Source: Liolophura sinensis (taxonomy: Eukaryota; Mollusca; Polyplacophora; Chitonida; Chitonidae). From it: a stretch of DNA of 64,000 bases. A model generated the notes under the pieces. It was given only the letters and a program-made list of their open reading frames with translations. It was not told where the DNA came from and ran no database searches. The stretch is taken from NCBI RefSeq assembly GCF_032854445.1, contig NC_088295.1, positions 81,450,644 through 81,514,643 of the forward strand, given 5' to 3'. Below, piece after piece: positions 1 to 21,480 of the stretch (its first letter is position 1; each line of letters starts with the position of its first letter). Position numbers and translations under genes: made by a program.

Positions 1-805
1 AAATAGGCCTTGAACAGGAAAAATTGCAAGACAGTCACTTTCACAAATTGGATGATTTTAAAGATTCATTTTTGCTCTATCCTCCGAAAGATTTTTTCTG
101 CCTGTAAAACAGTTAAACCTGGTGTTGTCTATTCCACAGCTTTTCTGGTCACAAGATCAACTCGTGCATTTAAGTTAACATTAGATTACAGACAACAAAA
201 TGCAAACATACATATGAAAATATTTAATTCATATTTATATGTTGAGGATATAATGAGCTACATGGAAGAGCTACTGCTGCAACCAATATTCAGGAAGTAC
301 ACATGATGATGTTATAGTTACCTATTCAAATGTGAGAATTTAAAACCAAAATAACATTCATGGTTTTCTTATCTGGTTTAATGATATATGAATGCCAGAA
401 ATATTATGTACAGAATATATAACTAATTTTCTATCCATCAGTGTGAAGACAGATATGGTAAATGTACAAAGTATTAACAACCCACAATTTACATTGCTGT
501 TCTCTGCTTCCTTGAAAGTGGCTGAAATCATAGAGACAATGATAGACGAAGTTGCATCAACGTTTAAGGTTGACACGCAGCATCCATTCAAGGTGCATTG
601 CACCCAAGTCTTCTCACTGACCATATATCTGGGTTTCTTTTGTCAGAAGGAGAGACAACTTCGATGGCGCGTATGTCACTTGCACTGTACAATGGCCCAT
701 GAAGTATAGAAGGCCACCAACACTTTCATTACAGTATCGAGATACAAAGAATGGACAAATCCACGAAATTTATGATGTCACTGGGAGTGTTATGTACACT
801 GCACT
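1..805. other. 3' flank / 3' UTR side of MCM6
   Basis: No coding region is supported here. The short open frames have no recognisable domain and overlap on both strands. For MCM6, read leftwards, this is the downstream side. An ATTAAA-type polyadenylation hexamer on the minus strand lies at 377-382, about 425 bases after the stop, and another at about 224-229. Which one is used cannot be told from sequence. Confidence 0.45.
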
Positions 806-11836
<11,031 letters not shown>

Positions 11837-11995
11837 TTTGAAAACAACACCGAAGTAAGAAACTTTCTATCGTCACTCTACTACAGGTCTACGTACTCAC
11901 AAAGACCCAACTCCCGCCAAACAGACCACGTGTCTTGTTACGTCATGGTCATATGACTAGTCACGTGGTATTTCCCCCGGGAATATTGGTTGCCG
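11837..11995 (-). promoter_or_regulatory. MCM6 proximal promoter with E2F-type site
   Basis: Directly upstream of the MCM6 start, the minus strand carries TTTGGCGGGA (plus-strand CCCGCCAAA at 11913-11921), a close match to the E2F consensus, about 77 bases before the ATG. E2F control is well established for MCM genes in animals. Nearby are two CACGTG E-boxes (11927-11932, 11962-11967), a CRE-like TTACGTCA (11938-11945) and a CCAAT box in inverted form (11985-11989). The transcription start is not visible. The sites are pattern matches, not proof of use. Confidence 0.7.
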
Positions 11996-12709
11996 TGAAC
12001 TGGAAGGATTGCCTCCCCTGAGTTGCCTGGTGCTCAGAAACTCCCAAAACAAGACCAATCTACAATTTATTATTTAAGTAGACAATGAGACAGGTTCCTT
12101 TGCTTATGCACGTCGTCAGCGATATCTGAAACAATGTACATTGCCCTTAACCTGTCATCGTCATGATATTTACACATCGATCAGCAGAACTGTTCAAGCT
12201 AAGTTATAGATGGATCACTCTGTGAAAATGACAGCTATCCATGCAGTTTCATCTAGTAAACACATGTACATTATCTCTAGGTCTCACATAGTACTCAGTT
12301 TTCAAGGTGTTAATAAATATTAATTAGGCCAACTTGGAAAAGTGTAATCCTATATTTAAGAAATTAAATGTCTGTGCACAAGTGATTTGCTGAAATAAAG
12401 ATACATGTACTTTACATTTCCCTATAGGCCTACACAGGAAATTGGAGAAATACTCTATAAAGCCTGAGAGTTTTCTTCAGCGTCTCATTCAAATTTCACG
12501 TCAAGTAATCCACTAATAACAAACGCCGTCTATTTATCATGTATGATATTCCGCATGATCACCGCGTGATTTCATAAAATGGAAAATTACACAAAGTGCA
12601 ACCTCGTTAATTGCGTGAGACTGTAGATGTGCAGAATCCAAAAAATACATACTTGGGCTATACTATTGCCCCATTCATTTCGCTATGCATACCTTCTCAT
12701 TATATCAGG

Positions 12710-13326
12710 CAGGGGCATAGGCTGGGGGAAGTTGGGGGGAGGGGGGGGGGTGCGGACGCGACACAAAAATGTTTCCGCTCAAGTCGACGAAAAAAATATT
12801 TTAGCCTATATTTCTTACCTAAAGCTATTGACGTTCATTACACAGATATTTGCTGTAGCCTATATAGCCCAATATTTCAATTTCCTACCAATTTATTAAA
12901 TAGTACATAGGCCTATTTATACCTGTTATTGGAACCATTCCATATTGTTCCGGGTTGGAGACGGCATGTTTTACAGAATTACCTCTCTTGAATATTACCG
13001 CGCAGGCAGCAGTAGCCATTTCCGTCTGGTGGGCAAGACAGATGTTGCAGTTTTACTTGTACTGTTTGTAACTGGAACCCATGACAATAAATACTATATA
13101 TTCAGAGACAGCCTGTTTTCAGCCCCACCTAAGCAGAACTTGAGTTGTTTTGGGCTTGAATGTGAAAATGAATGTGTATACATTGGCCAAATCACTCAGA
13201 TTCTCTCTCCGGCAATCTAATATCCTGGAGCTTCCGGGGCCTAGGCAGCCCCTGGACCCTCGCCTAATAGACTTTCAAAATACGCCCCCCCCTCCGTCCC
13301 CGTGAAGATCCACGCTACGCCCCTTT
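12710..13326. mobile_element. Putative non-autonomous DNA transposon with CAGGGGC(A/G)TAG-type ends
   Basis: The left end reads CAGGGGCATAGGCTGGGGG and is followed by a G-run. The right end, on the other strand, reads AAAGGGGCGTAGCGTGGATC and is preceded by a C-run. Ends of the CAGGGGCGTAGC kind are familiar from hAT-like elements in marine invertebrates. Both flanks contain TCAGG, but a clean 8-base target duplication is not visible, so the exact ends and the superfamily are uncertain. No transposase frame lies inside. Confidence 0.5.
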
Positions 13327-13744
13327 CAGGGTTTTTATGTGCATTGCAATTGCTGGAGACTAAATCCTGACAATAGTATATGACAATGTCTGTTGGATAT
13401 ATCAAGGCCTATACAGCGTAAAGACTTAAAATTCTTATACCGGTCAAAAGTTAACACATTTTATAATAAGTGTACCGGTGTCTTTACCAACAGTTTGATT
13501 CTATGGAAGCAAATGCCAGATACGAAGAACTTTTGCGGGATGTTTAAATTGCTTGTGAAAATACAAGCAAAGTTGCAAGGTGCACTCACATGAAGAAACA
13601 TATGTAGATTCCTTATATAGCATTAGTATAATTCCTTATTCTGAACTGTCTTCTTTTACAATTGATCTGACTTTTATATATGTGACCTCACGTTTGTGAA
13701 CTGTGATTTAGAAAGATCTTGCATACTAGCAAGATGTAGGTTGG

Positions 13745-13748
<4 letters not shown>

Positions 13749-13786
<38 letters not shown>

Positions 13787-13787
13787 A
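13749..13787. repeat. (TA)n/(GT)n microsatellite upstream of the GRHPR-like gene
   Basis: About 30 bases of TA repeat run into a short GT repeat. The tract is flanked on both sides by the same word, TGTAGGTTGGCTCT (about 13734 and about 13785), as if it arose inside a small duplication. It lies about 190 bases before the start codon. Confidence 0.9.
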
Positions 13788-13978
13788 GGTTGGCTCTTCG
13801 ACTGATTGCAAGCCTTGTCAAATGTCGTTTTTATACATGTATATGTATCATATCGTCATGTACATGTATATAAAGCTATACACTCAGCGGGATTATGCGT
13901 CCTCTATATGTCGATGACTGATAACATATAGGCCTACACCGTAGCAGCAAAAGAAAAATCTACACCTGGAAATTCCAA

Positions 13979-16900
13979 ATGTCTTCAGAAAAACCGGCAA
14001 TACTAGCCTGGGAGACAGCGGACACAGACAGAGAAGTGGGCATTCCACAGAAATATGTAGAACTTTTGAGGCAACATTTTGATGTTGTATGGGAGAAGGA
14101 TGTGAAAGCTAACTACAACCTGGGTAGCAAGGTGGTCGGTGCTATCGTGACAGCAGACCGGCCCATACCTATCATGTTTGACCATCCTAAGCTGTTCCCC
14201 AATCTTCGTGTCGTGGTCACACTCTCCGCCGGTCTCGACCACCTGGACTTAAGCTCTCTCAGGGCAAGGGGCATTAGGCTTGCAGCGACTGCGTCATTCG
14301 CCAATGCCGTGGCCGAAATTACCCTCACTCTACTCCTCTCGCTCACCCGAGATATTGGGAAAAGTAAGTGTGATGGCTTACTTATTTCTGATGACAAAGA
14401 AATTGAAGATTTCGGTCGATATACAAACAGGCCTGAACATAAGATCTATTTAGCCTTAAATCGAGACATACCATAATTGGAGGAATTTGAAATTTTTAAC
14501 ATTTTCTGACGATGGATGTCTATCTTCAGAACTTATGCGGAAATCTACATATGTTGGTAGAGGACAATATTCATACTTGTATGTGCAATGGGGAAGCTTT
14601 GGGGGAAATCTAGATATTTTAGTAGAGGGCTACATTCATACTGTATGTGCAATGAGGAAACTTATGGGGAAATCTACATATTTTGATAGAGGACTATATT
14701 CATACTGTATGTGCAATGAGGAAACTTATGGGGAAACCTACATGTTTTGATAGAGGACTATATTCATGCTGTATGTGCAATGAGGAAACTTATGGAGAAA
14801 TCTACATATTTTGATAGAGGACTATATTCATACTGTATGTGCAATGAGGAAACTTATGGAAAAATCTACATATTTTGATAGAGGACTATATTCATACTGT
14901 ATGTGCAATGAGGAAACTTATGGAAAAATCTACATATTTTGATAGAGGACTATATTCTTACATAAATGTGCAGTGAGGAGACTCTACTAATGTAATTCGG
15001 GCCTAATTCGGCCACGGTTACTTTTCATCCCTGTGGATTACCATGGCGACATGATGATGGTGACATGATGATAGACGTTACTTAACGTTAGCCCTTGACA
15101 GACTTTAGTTAACTCTTCCAAAGTAGAAATAAAACCCATAAACATTAACGCTATGAACACTGTTAACCATGATATCACTCAGCGTTGTGGACCCTTTCAC
15201 TTCACATCAACGCACTTCGATTAATGACATGGAACAAAACAATATGTTATTTCAAAATACATGCCTCACTCTCGCTGGCTGGAAACTTAGATGCTTAAGG
15301 CTTTGAATCTCTGTTATAACACGTGAAAATTCGCAAGACATACTTTTCAAAAAGGATCAATCCGAGTCTAGGTTGTCACTATTAAGGCACGGCCCTAGAT
15401 GTGTGAGGTAAATTTTCTTTCCATCTTTCTGTTTTATGCTTTCACATGCTTTCACATGCTTTCAATTGCTTTCACATGCTTTCACTTTCGTTCACATGCT
15501 TTCATTTGCTTCCACATGCTTTCGTATGGTTTCACATGCTTTCAAATGCATTGTGATTTTCTGAACAGTAACGAAGACAATCTACGAGCCATCCCTAAGA
15601 CAAAGCCGACTAGCCTGGGACAGTCCCGGTATCAGTGACTCCACCGTTGGACTGGTCGGCTTTGGAAGAATTGGTGTTCGTACTGCGCAACTGCTGCGAC
15701 CACATGATTGTAGGATATGCTACTTTGATCCCCACGTCAGAAGGTATGCACAGAACTATCCGTCCAATTATATGTATATGCACATGCATATGTACTATTT
15801 TGCCTGGATTGAAACCTGAATTAGAAATATGTTTTGCTTTTCAAAACGATTCAAAACGCAGAACTTGCCCGCATTTACTGTAATCATTGATAACCTTTCA
15901 TTTCTCAGATCTCACGAGGAAGACCGTGAGATGGGTGTCACACGGTACAGGGACCTCTGTGAAATGCTACGAGACTCTGACGCGGTTATTGTGGCATGTA
16001 CTCTGACACCAGACACAATTGGACTGATCGGAGAAACAGAGTTCGCGGCAATGAAACCATCAGCAACATTCATCAATGTAGCTAGAGGTACTGCTTTCCA
16101 AACATTCTAAACTTATTTTCAAAATAAATAAACAAAATGATGATTTTAGCTACCCTAATTCTCCAACCTTTTCTCATATGAAAGAGCAACTTTCAGCGCA
16201 ATTTATGCATATTTATAATTTGATTTTGGAGATAAAACTACATCGATTGGATTGGTCAGTTTCAGGGTCTTCACAAAAAGTATAATTTTATCAGTCAAAA
16301 CAGAATAATGCCTTCAGAATATGCTTGAATAAACACCTTACAAATATGAAAAAGGTTGAAGAATTACAGTTTTTTTTAATGTGAATTAAAATGAATTTTT
16401 GTAGTGGCACTACAATCGCTTTAATCCTATAATACTGTTTCACATACAATATCATTTTAGCGGGTGATCTTAACTGTAGGTTGTGATTGAAGACACAGAT
16501 CATTCTCATGTATAATCATTTTAACATGGGACCCATTCTACACTGTATCTGCCAGTTTTACACATGACGACATGATATATGTATAGTCATTAATTTTTCT
16601 TTCCTCATTTGGTTCTGCTTACCAATGCTGTTTGCTGCATTAAACACGATCTTAATTAAATAAATGACCCATGCATATAATGCCATTCCTGTGGAACTGG
16701 GATTTCGATGACAGTATTATCGATATAAAAATATACAGTAAGAGTAAAACAAAAGCAGAGCGGTATAAGATGATTGGCAATTGAGAAATGTTCTCATAGA
16801 TTGTTTATTTTCAAACGTTTAACCCGAAAAAAAAAAAAAACAAAAAAAACACTGTACAGAAATATGTATGGGCACATCATACAGTGACATATGAATGATC

Positions 16901-17573
16901 ATGGCGGCGATAAACTGTTATATTGTCCCTGGCAGATTTACAGTTCCTGTTGTCAAATGTGCAAAACCATGCCCTGTATTCAACAGTCAACATTGCACCG
17001 GGTGTTGTATTTCGTCTTGCTAACAGGATTGATGTAAACAAGATTAAAACCATTAATCAAATAAAAGCCCATTGTCATAACAGTACATGCACCATTTACA
17101 TTAACTTGTACATACTGATGTGTGTATGATATAGGTGTTTAAACGCCAACACTGTTTGGTAGTCAAGGGCTTCCCACACCAACCCGTGAATCAGGGAGAT
17201 ATCGCCCTGGTACCGTGACATACTCTTGAGTATAGCGTTAAACCTTATCAAAATATAACTATTTAAGTAACTAAAGAAAGAAACAACAAACAAAACATAT
17301 TTCTTATGTACAGGTAAATTGGTGGACACCTACGCCCTGACCCGGGCTCTGCAGTCTGGAGGGCTAAGATCAGCAGGACTGGACGTGGTACATCCGGACT
17401 GGCTACCTACTGATCACCCACTACTGACCATGGACAATGTTCTATTGGTTCCACACTGTGCGGCAGCCACATTACCCGCCCTGGATTTCGCCTTCAAGTC
17501 GCTTATCAGTAACCTTCTGACTGGCCTGAGCGGAGAAGTCATGCCGAAGGAAGTGGACCTAGAACATTACTAA
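13979..17573 (+). CDS. GRHPR: GRHPR-type D-2-hydroxyacid dehydrogenase, complete, 4 exons
   Basis: Exons are 13979-14363, 15569-15743, 15909-16087 and 17314-17573, all GT/AG with matching phases, giving 332 residues; human GRHPR has 328. The family reduces glyoxylate and hydroxypyruvate with NAD(P)H in cytosol or mitochondria. Visible features are the substrate loop SAGLDHLDL in the N-terminal domain, the Rossmann motif GFGRIG (159-164), catalytic Arg246 in INVARG, and His294 in VPHCAAAT. The C-terminal SNLLTGLSGEVMPKE resembles GRHPR. The expected catalytic Glu of the xPEPLP motif is Asp275 (HPDWLP here), a conservative but unusual change, so activity may differ. It could be an invertebrate paralogue, sometimes annotated as a 2-ketogluconate reductase, rather than the true GRHPR orthologue. 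The start has A at -3 and fits the family length. It diverges from MCM6. Confidence 0.92.
14522..14985. repeat. 64-bp minisatellite in intron 1 of the GRHPR-like gene
   Basis: The word ATGTGC recurs at 14581, 14645, 14709, 14773, 14837, 14901 and 14966, a period of 64 bases (65 in the last step), giving about seven copies. Each unit contains AATCTACATATTTTGATAGA and GAGGAAACTTATGG-type blocks. The first two copies are the most diverged and the middle copies nearly identical. Confidence 0.93.
15436..15551. repeat. 12-bp (GCTTTCACAT) array beside the exon 2 acceptor
   Basis: Repeats of TTCACATGCTTT, with TTCAATTGCTTT-like variants, run for about 115 bases and end 18 bases before exon 2 of the GRHPR-like gene at 15569. 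The array is pyrimidine-biased on the coding strand, so it sits in the polypyrimidine/branch-point zone and may supply these signals. Confidence 0.85.
16152..16375 (+). repeat. Dispersed repeat, copy 1 (intron 3 of the GRHPR-like gene)
   Basis: This segment matches 44148-44362 in the same orientation. Shared blocks include ATATGAAAGAGCAAC, TTGGATTGGT(C/T)AGTTTCAGGG, ACAGAATAATG and ATATGCTTGAATAAACACCTT. Identity looks like roughly 75-80 percent by eye. No coding potential or terminal structure is seen. It is probably an uncharacterised interspersed repeat family. Confidence 0.75.
17150..17262 (+). mobile_element. SINE 3' fragment in intron 3 of the GRHPR-like gene
   Basis: The stretch contains GTGACATACTCTTGAGTATAG, then GCGTTAAACCTTATCAAA. 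It resembles the GTGAAATATTCTTGAGCACG / GCGTAAAACACCAATCAAA tail of the SINE at 20579-20819. It is degenerate and 5'-truncated. Confidence 0.5.
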
Positions 17574-17579
17574 ACATCC

Positions 17580-17995
17580 TATACTTCACTGCGAACGGGA
17601 ACATCCATTCAAATAACAAGATATACCTCACCGCGAATAAGAACCTCCCCTTAGACAAAAAGACACCATTTAACAAAGAAGGTATACCACACCGCGAATA
17701 AGAACCTTCTCTCAGACAACAAGACACCATCTAACAAAAAAAATATACCTCACTGAGAACAAGATCTTCAATATATCTCTCGACAAAGAAGTCACCTTTC
17801 TGCCAACATGATCCTCCATCCAAACAACAAAATACCACCAACAAACAGGATACCTTCATATGAACAAGCTCTTTCATCCAAACAAAAAATATTACCAACA
17901 AACAAGACACCTTCATAACAAGTATAGAAACGATCCAAAACAAAATAGCCATAACAAAACAGATACATTCCACACCCAGAAAGATCTGCAGCAAA
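17580..17995. repeat. Degenerate tandem repeat of about 60 bp in the 3' UTR of the GRHPR-like gene
   Basis: Directly after the stop codon, units containing ACC(G/A)CGAATAAGAACCT and GACA(A)CAAGACACCAT recur with a spacing of about 60 bases for the first copies and then decay. Words such as CATCCAAACAA and ACCAACAAACA persist to about 17900. It would lie in the mRNA if the polyadenylation signal at 18352 is used. Confidence 0.65.
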
Positions 17996-18351
17996 CAATA
18001 TCACAGTTTGAAACATGTCTCATCGTTTAATAAGAAAGACAATACAGCAAGGACGTCATTAGATACGCTACTGAAAACTCTCTAAAAATACCTTCGCTAA
18101 TTTTTTAAAACATAATGTAATATACTTGAATATTTGTGATCACAGCAGTAGTACACTTGTAATGGGAACGACCTTTCTGTCCAGATGATTGGTTATCCAC
18201 TGGCTATTGTTTGTTGTATTTACATGAACATATATTTGTGGTTTAGATCAGCCACATGGCTTTTACAGTACCTATAAGCAGTAAGCCACTGCTGACTTTC
18301 CTTTAATCTCACAAGCCATATAATTACCCACTATATAATCATAATATATGC

Positions 18352-18357
18352 AATAAA
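18352..18357 (+). promoter_or_regulatory. Candidate polyadenylation signal AATAAA for the GRHPR-like gene
   Basis: This is the first canonical AATAAA seen downstream of the stop codon, about 780 bases away. It would give a 3' UTR containing the degenerate 60-bp repeats. Use is inferred from position only. Confidence 0.45.
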
Positions 18358-18707
18358 CGTCAAGTTAGTTTTGGCATCCAGCACGTCGATGAAATAGCTT
18401 GGTCTCTAAGGGGTGCCTCCGTATATACATGTATAGTAAGACATCACTGTGTAACACGAAGGGTTATTTTCACATCTGTTTATAAGTATGCTTATGTACC
18501 ATAGTGCAGTCTGTTCTCTGAAATGCTGACCATTAATGAGTAGAAATGGTTGCCTACACTGTTAGGGAGACATTGTTGGAGGCTATCGATCAGTGATAAG
18601 TGATTAGTAACTGTCTGGCGGCCATTTTAGCGATCACTTTTATAGGTCTATACATGAATATATTATGTAGTATATAATAGTCCCAGCTTATAAACGTTTC
18701 AAAACTT

Positions 18708-19023
18708 CCCCGACCGTTTAGTTGGCCTAATGATTAGAGCGTCCGCCTCGAAGTCGGGAGACCCGGGATCAAAGCACGGGCCGGGTCATAGCAAAGACTT
18801 TAAAAATGGTACTTTCTGCTGCATCGCTTGGCTTGATTATGATGGGGTGTTATATCTAGTGGCTTCGGCATGATACCTCAGTGGCGGCAGGCATGGGCTC
18901 ACCCTGCCACAAGAAAACACAGTATATGTACACAATTCTAATGACTCATTGTCATCATATGACTGAAAAATTGTTAAGTGCGACGTTAAAACCCAACCAT
19001 TAACTCCTTCATTCATTCATTCA
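18708..19023 (+). mobile_element. tRNA-derived SINE, family 1 (ATTC-tailed)
   Basis: The head TTAGTTGGCCTAATGATTAG with AGCGTCCGCCTC matches the A-box side of a tRNA, and GGGATCAAAGC is a decayed B box. The 3' part reads GAAAAATTGTTAAGTGCGACG followed by TTAAAACCCAACC and an (ATTC)n tail at about 19005-19023. A second copy of the family lies on the minus strand at 51075-51235. Confidence 0.85.
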
Positions 19024-20578
19024 ATATCTTCCCACAATAATATGTAGATAATTAACTACTATAAACAGTGATCATCTAGTATATTACGAACAACCCTGAT
19101 AAGTTTCTTCCGCTGTCACATGACATCGTTTAAATTGGCACAAAAGTATAGGTAATGTCTTTTGTAGCCTAGTTTGTGGCGTGCCTTATCGGTCATATTT
19201 CATTTTACCTTCCTTAATTCTTATCTCTGTAACGACGACACAGGAAGAAATGAAAAGGAACAGAGGAAGATACTTAGCTAAAAACTAAAATCTTAATTTT
19301 TTCTATTTTGAGTTTCTCCTTTCTGTTTCCAAATATTATCACTTTTTAATGACGATAAGCCAATATGTAGAGCCGATAAAAAAAATACGTGCTTCTGATT
19401 GGTTAATATTGGTGACTTATCAATATTCGGGTCGTGGTATATTATGATAATCCTGAATTAGTTTTTATTCATTTTCTGCAACTCTGAAGGCTGGAGAAGT
19501 CAACTCTGACATTGTCTAAATGAAGCCACTTTCATGCGACCGTCCCATCATTATGACCAGCATCACTTTTCGGCCGTATTGAATTTTACGTTTTCTTTCC
19601 TGTCTCTGTTATCTATGGGGAAGACAAATATGAAGGAACGCCTGGATTGTGTACATGTATTTTAGACTGGGTACATTGCTTCACCTTCGAGGACACATTC
19701 TGTACGTTCCGTTTTCAACAGCTTTGTCATCATAGCGCTAATGTGGCATGGTGTGAAGACCCAAGGTTTTGCTATGTACCGTGTATATGGGTCTCATGGT
19801 TTCTAGGTTACAAGCTACTGTCATGCATAAACCTGTAGCCCCTAATTTAGTACAAGCTGACTTTCCTGTCGGTCATGTTCCCATGCAGACCATGTGTCGC
19901 CCTATGTGTTGTTTAAATAACATGGTTAAATACGGCATTAAGAACCAATCAAACACGCAAATAATTGAATCACACAGAGCAATACAGTTATACGAGGGTG
20001 AATACAAGTAAATTAATTAAAAAATCTATGCCATGTGTAATTTATATGTTGAAAAATTTGGTTTACCAACTTTGCCGTTTTCCTCCCGTGCCAGCTATTT
20101 CTGTATGATCGATGACGTTACAAGAAAACAGCATTTGCTCACCAAGTGTAAGGGGCTGGTAGCTAGCTGTTAAAATATACCTTCATGTATTTTGATTTGA
20201 GGCTGAACACAGATCGCTAATGGCGCACGTGACAGCTATATTCATCAAGATTTGTTCAATAAAGTGTGAAAAGGCAATAAATCTTTATCTGAAAACAGTT
20301 TTTGTACAACGTACTTAAACTCAAATGAATGTGGGTAAAATTATACATCTCGTTTGCAAGAGCGTGGTGCACAGGTAAGGTAACTCTTCTTGGCTCAACA
20401 GTTGTTTCTGGATATAATCTGTCTTCCTTCATTGATAACTTTCCAAATGCTGTATCCAAATGGGTAAAACTTTTCTTTTAAGCTATAAAAAGTAATCCTT
20501 TAAAACAGACAGGCCTATCTGAATCTTCCTTTGGCTTTGTTACTAATCTTAGAAGTTAATTTATATTAAACTAACTGG

Positions 20579-20819
20579 GGGCCTCCGTGGCGCAGTTGGT
20601 TAGCGAGCTAGCACAGCGCAATGACCCAGGAGTCTCCGACCAATGGGGTTGCTCTGAGTTCAAGTCCAGCTCATTTTGGCTTCATCTCCGGCCGTAAGTG
20701 AGAAGGTCTGCCACAACCTGCGGATGGTCGTGGGTTTCCTCCCACCATAGTGCTGGCCCCCGTCGTATAAGTGAAATATTCTTGAGCACGGCGTAAAACA
20801 CCAATCAAATAAATAAATA
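20579..20819 (+). mobile_element. tRNA-derived SINE, family 2 (near full length)
   Basis: The A-box GTGGCGCAGTTGG is at 20587-20599 and the B-box GAGTTCAAGTCC at 20656-20667. A middle domain follows with CTCCGGCCGTAAGTGAGAAG and GTGGGTTTCCTCCCACCA, then GTGAAATATTCTTGAG, the tail CGTAAAACACCAATCAAAT and (AAAT)n. This is the best copy of the family whose pieces also occur at 2600, 9629, 17150, 30060, 48405, 62460 and 62700. Confidence 0.9.
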
Positions 20820-21399
20820 CATGTGCTTATCAGAAGTCATTACCATTTTATCCTCAGTGCAAGTAAATACCAAAATACAGATAAAGTTATAGACTATACC
20901 ATGAATATAAAGGGCTATTTTGGTTTACATAAGTATCCAACAATATACATTGTGCTTGAATAACACAGGCCGTTTCATGTGTCACGCGATTAAGTCTTTA
21001 AGACGTTCCGCACAAAAAAGGGACTGTCTATACACGTATGTCTATACAGGTCATCGTGCCGGTCATAATATTCTTCCATATACTGTCGTGTTACTTTCGG
21101 TTTGCACGAGTCTAGACGAAATGCGGTAATCCATGACATGCAAACAATTAATCCACTGGACAATGTCATGTACACGTTAATAGGGTTAACGTGCTGACAA
21201 ACAACACTGTCATCATAACACACACACAACAGCAGCACATTATTATTTGTTTTATTTATACTGATTTATTCTTAAACTGTTAGTATTCTAAGCCATATTC
21301 AGGAAGATTTCATTTGCATCACTCAGTCTGGTCTCGTAAATCAGTGTGGAACATCGGAAAACAGGAAACCAGCACACTTCACGTAGTGTATGTACCAAG

Positions 21400-21480
21400 C
21401 AAAAACCTTAGTCGGAGGAAGCCTGAATCGAACCCAGCATCTCACTGACTGTGGGCTTGAGTCCAGCGATAGGGGTCTCT
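21400..21480 (-). mobile_element. Possible tRNA-like SINE head fragment
   Basis: The minus strand carries a B-box-like GGGTTCGATTCAGG within a short tRNA-like stretch. No A box at proper spacing and no SINE tail is visible, so this is only a possible relic. Confidence 0.3.

Larger units (their letters stand above)
11996..13978. other. Intergenic region between the divergent MCM6 and GRHPR-like genes
   Basis: No coding region is supported. It separates two head-to-head genes and so must hold the upstream promoter side of both. It contains a putative TIR element (12710-13326) and an AT microsatellite (13749-13787), described separately. The open frames at 12611-12910 and 12945-13220 lie in the element and show no domain. 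Confidence 0.6.

Noticed and set aside
20579-20670. Apparent tRNA gene with A and B boxes
   Set aside because: The spacing is too long for a tRNA, no cloverleaf can be drawn, and a SINE body and tail follow.
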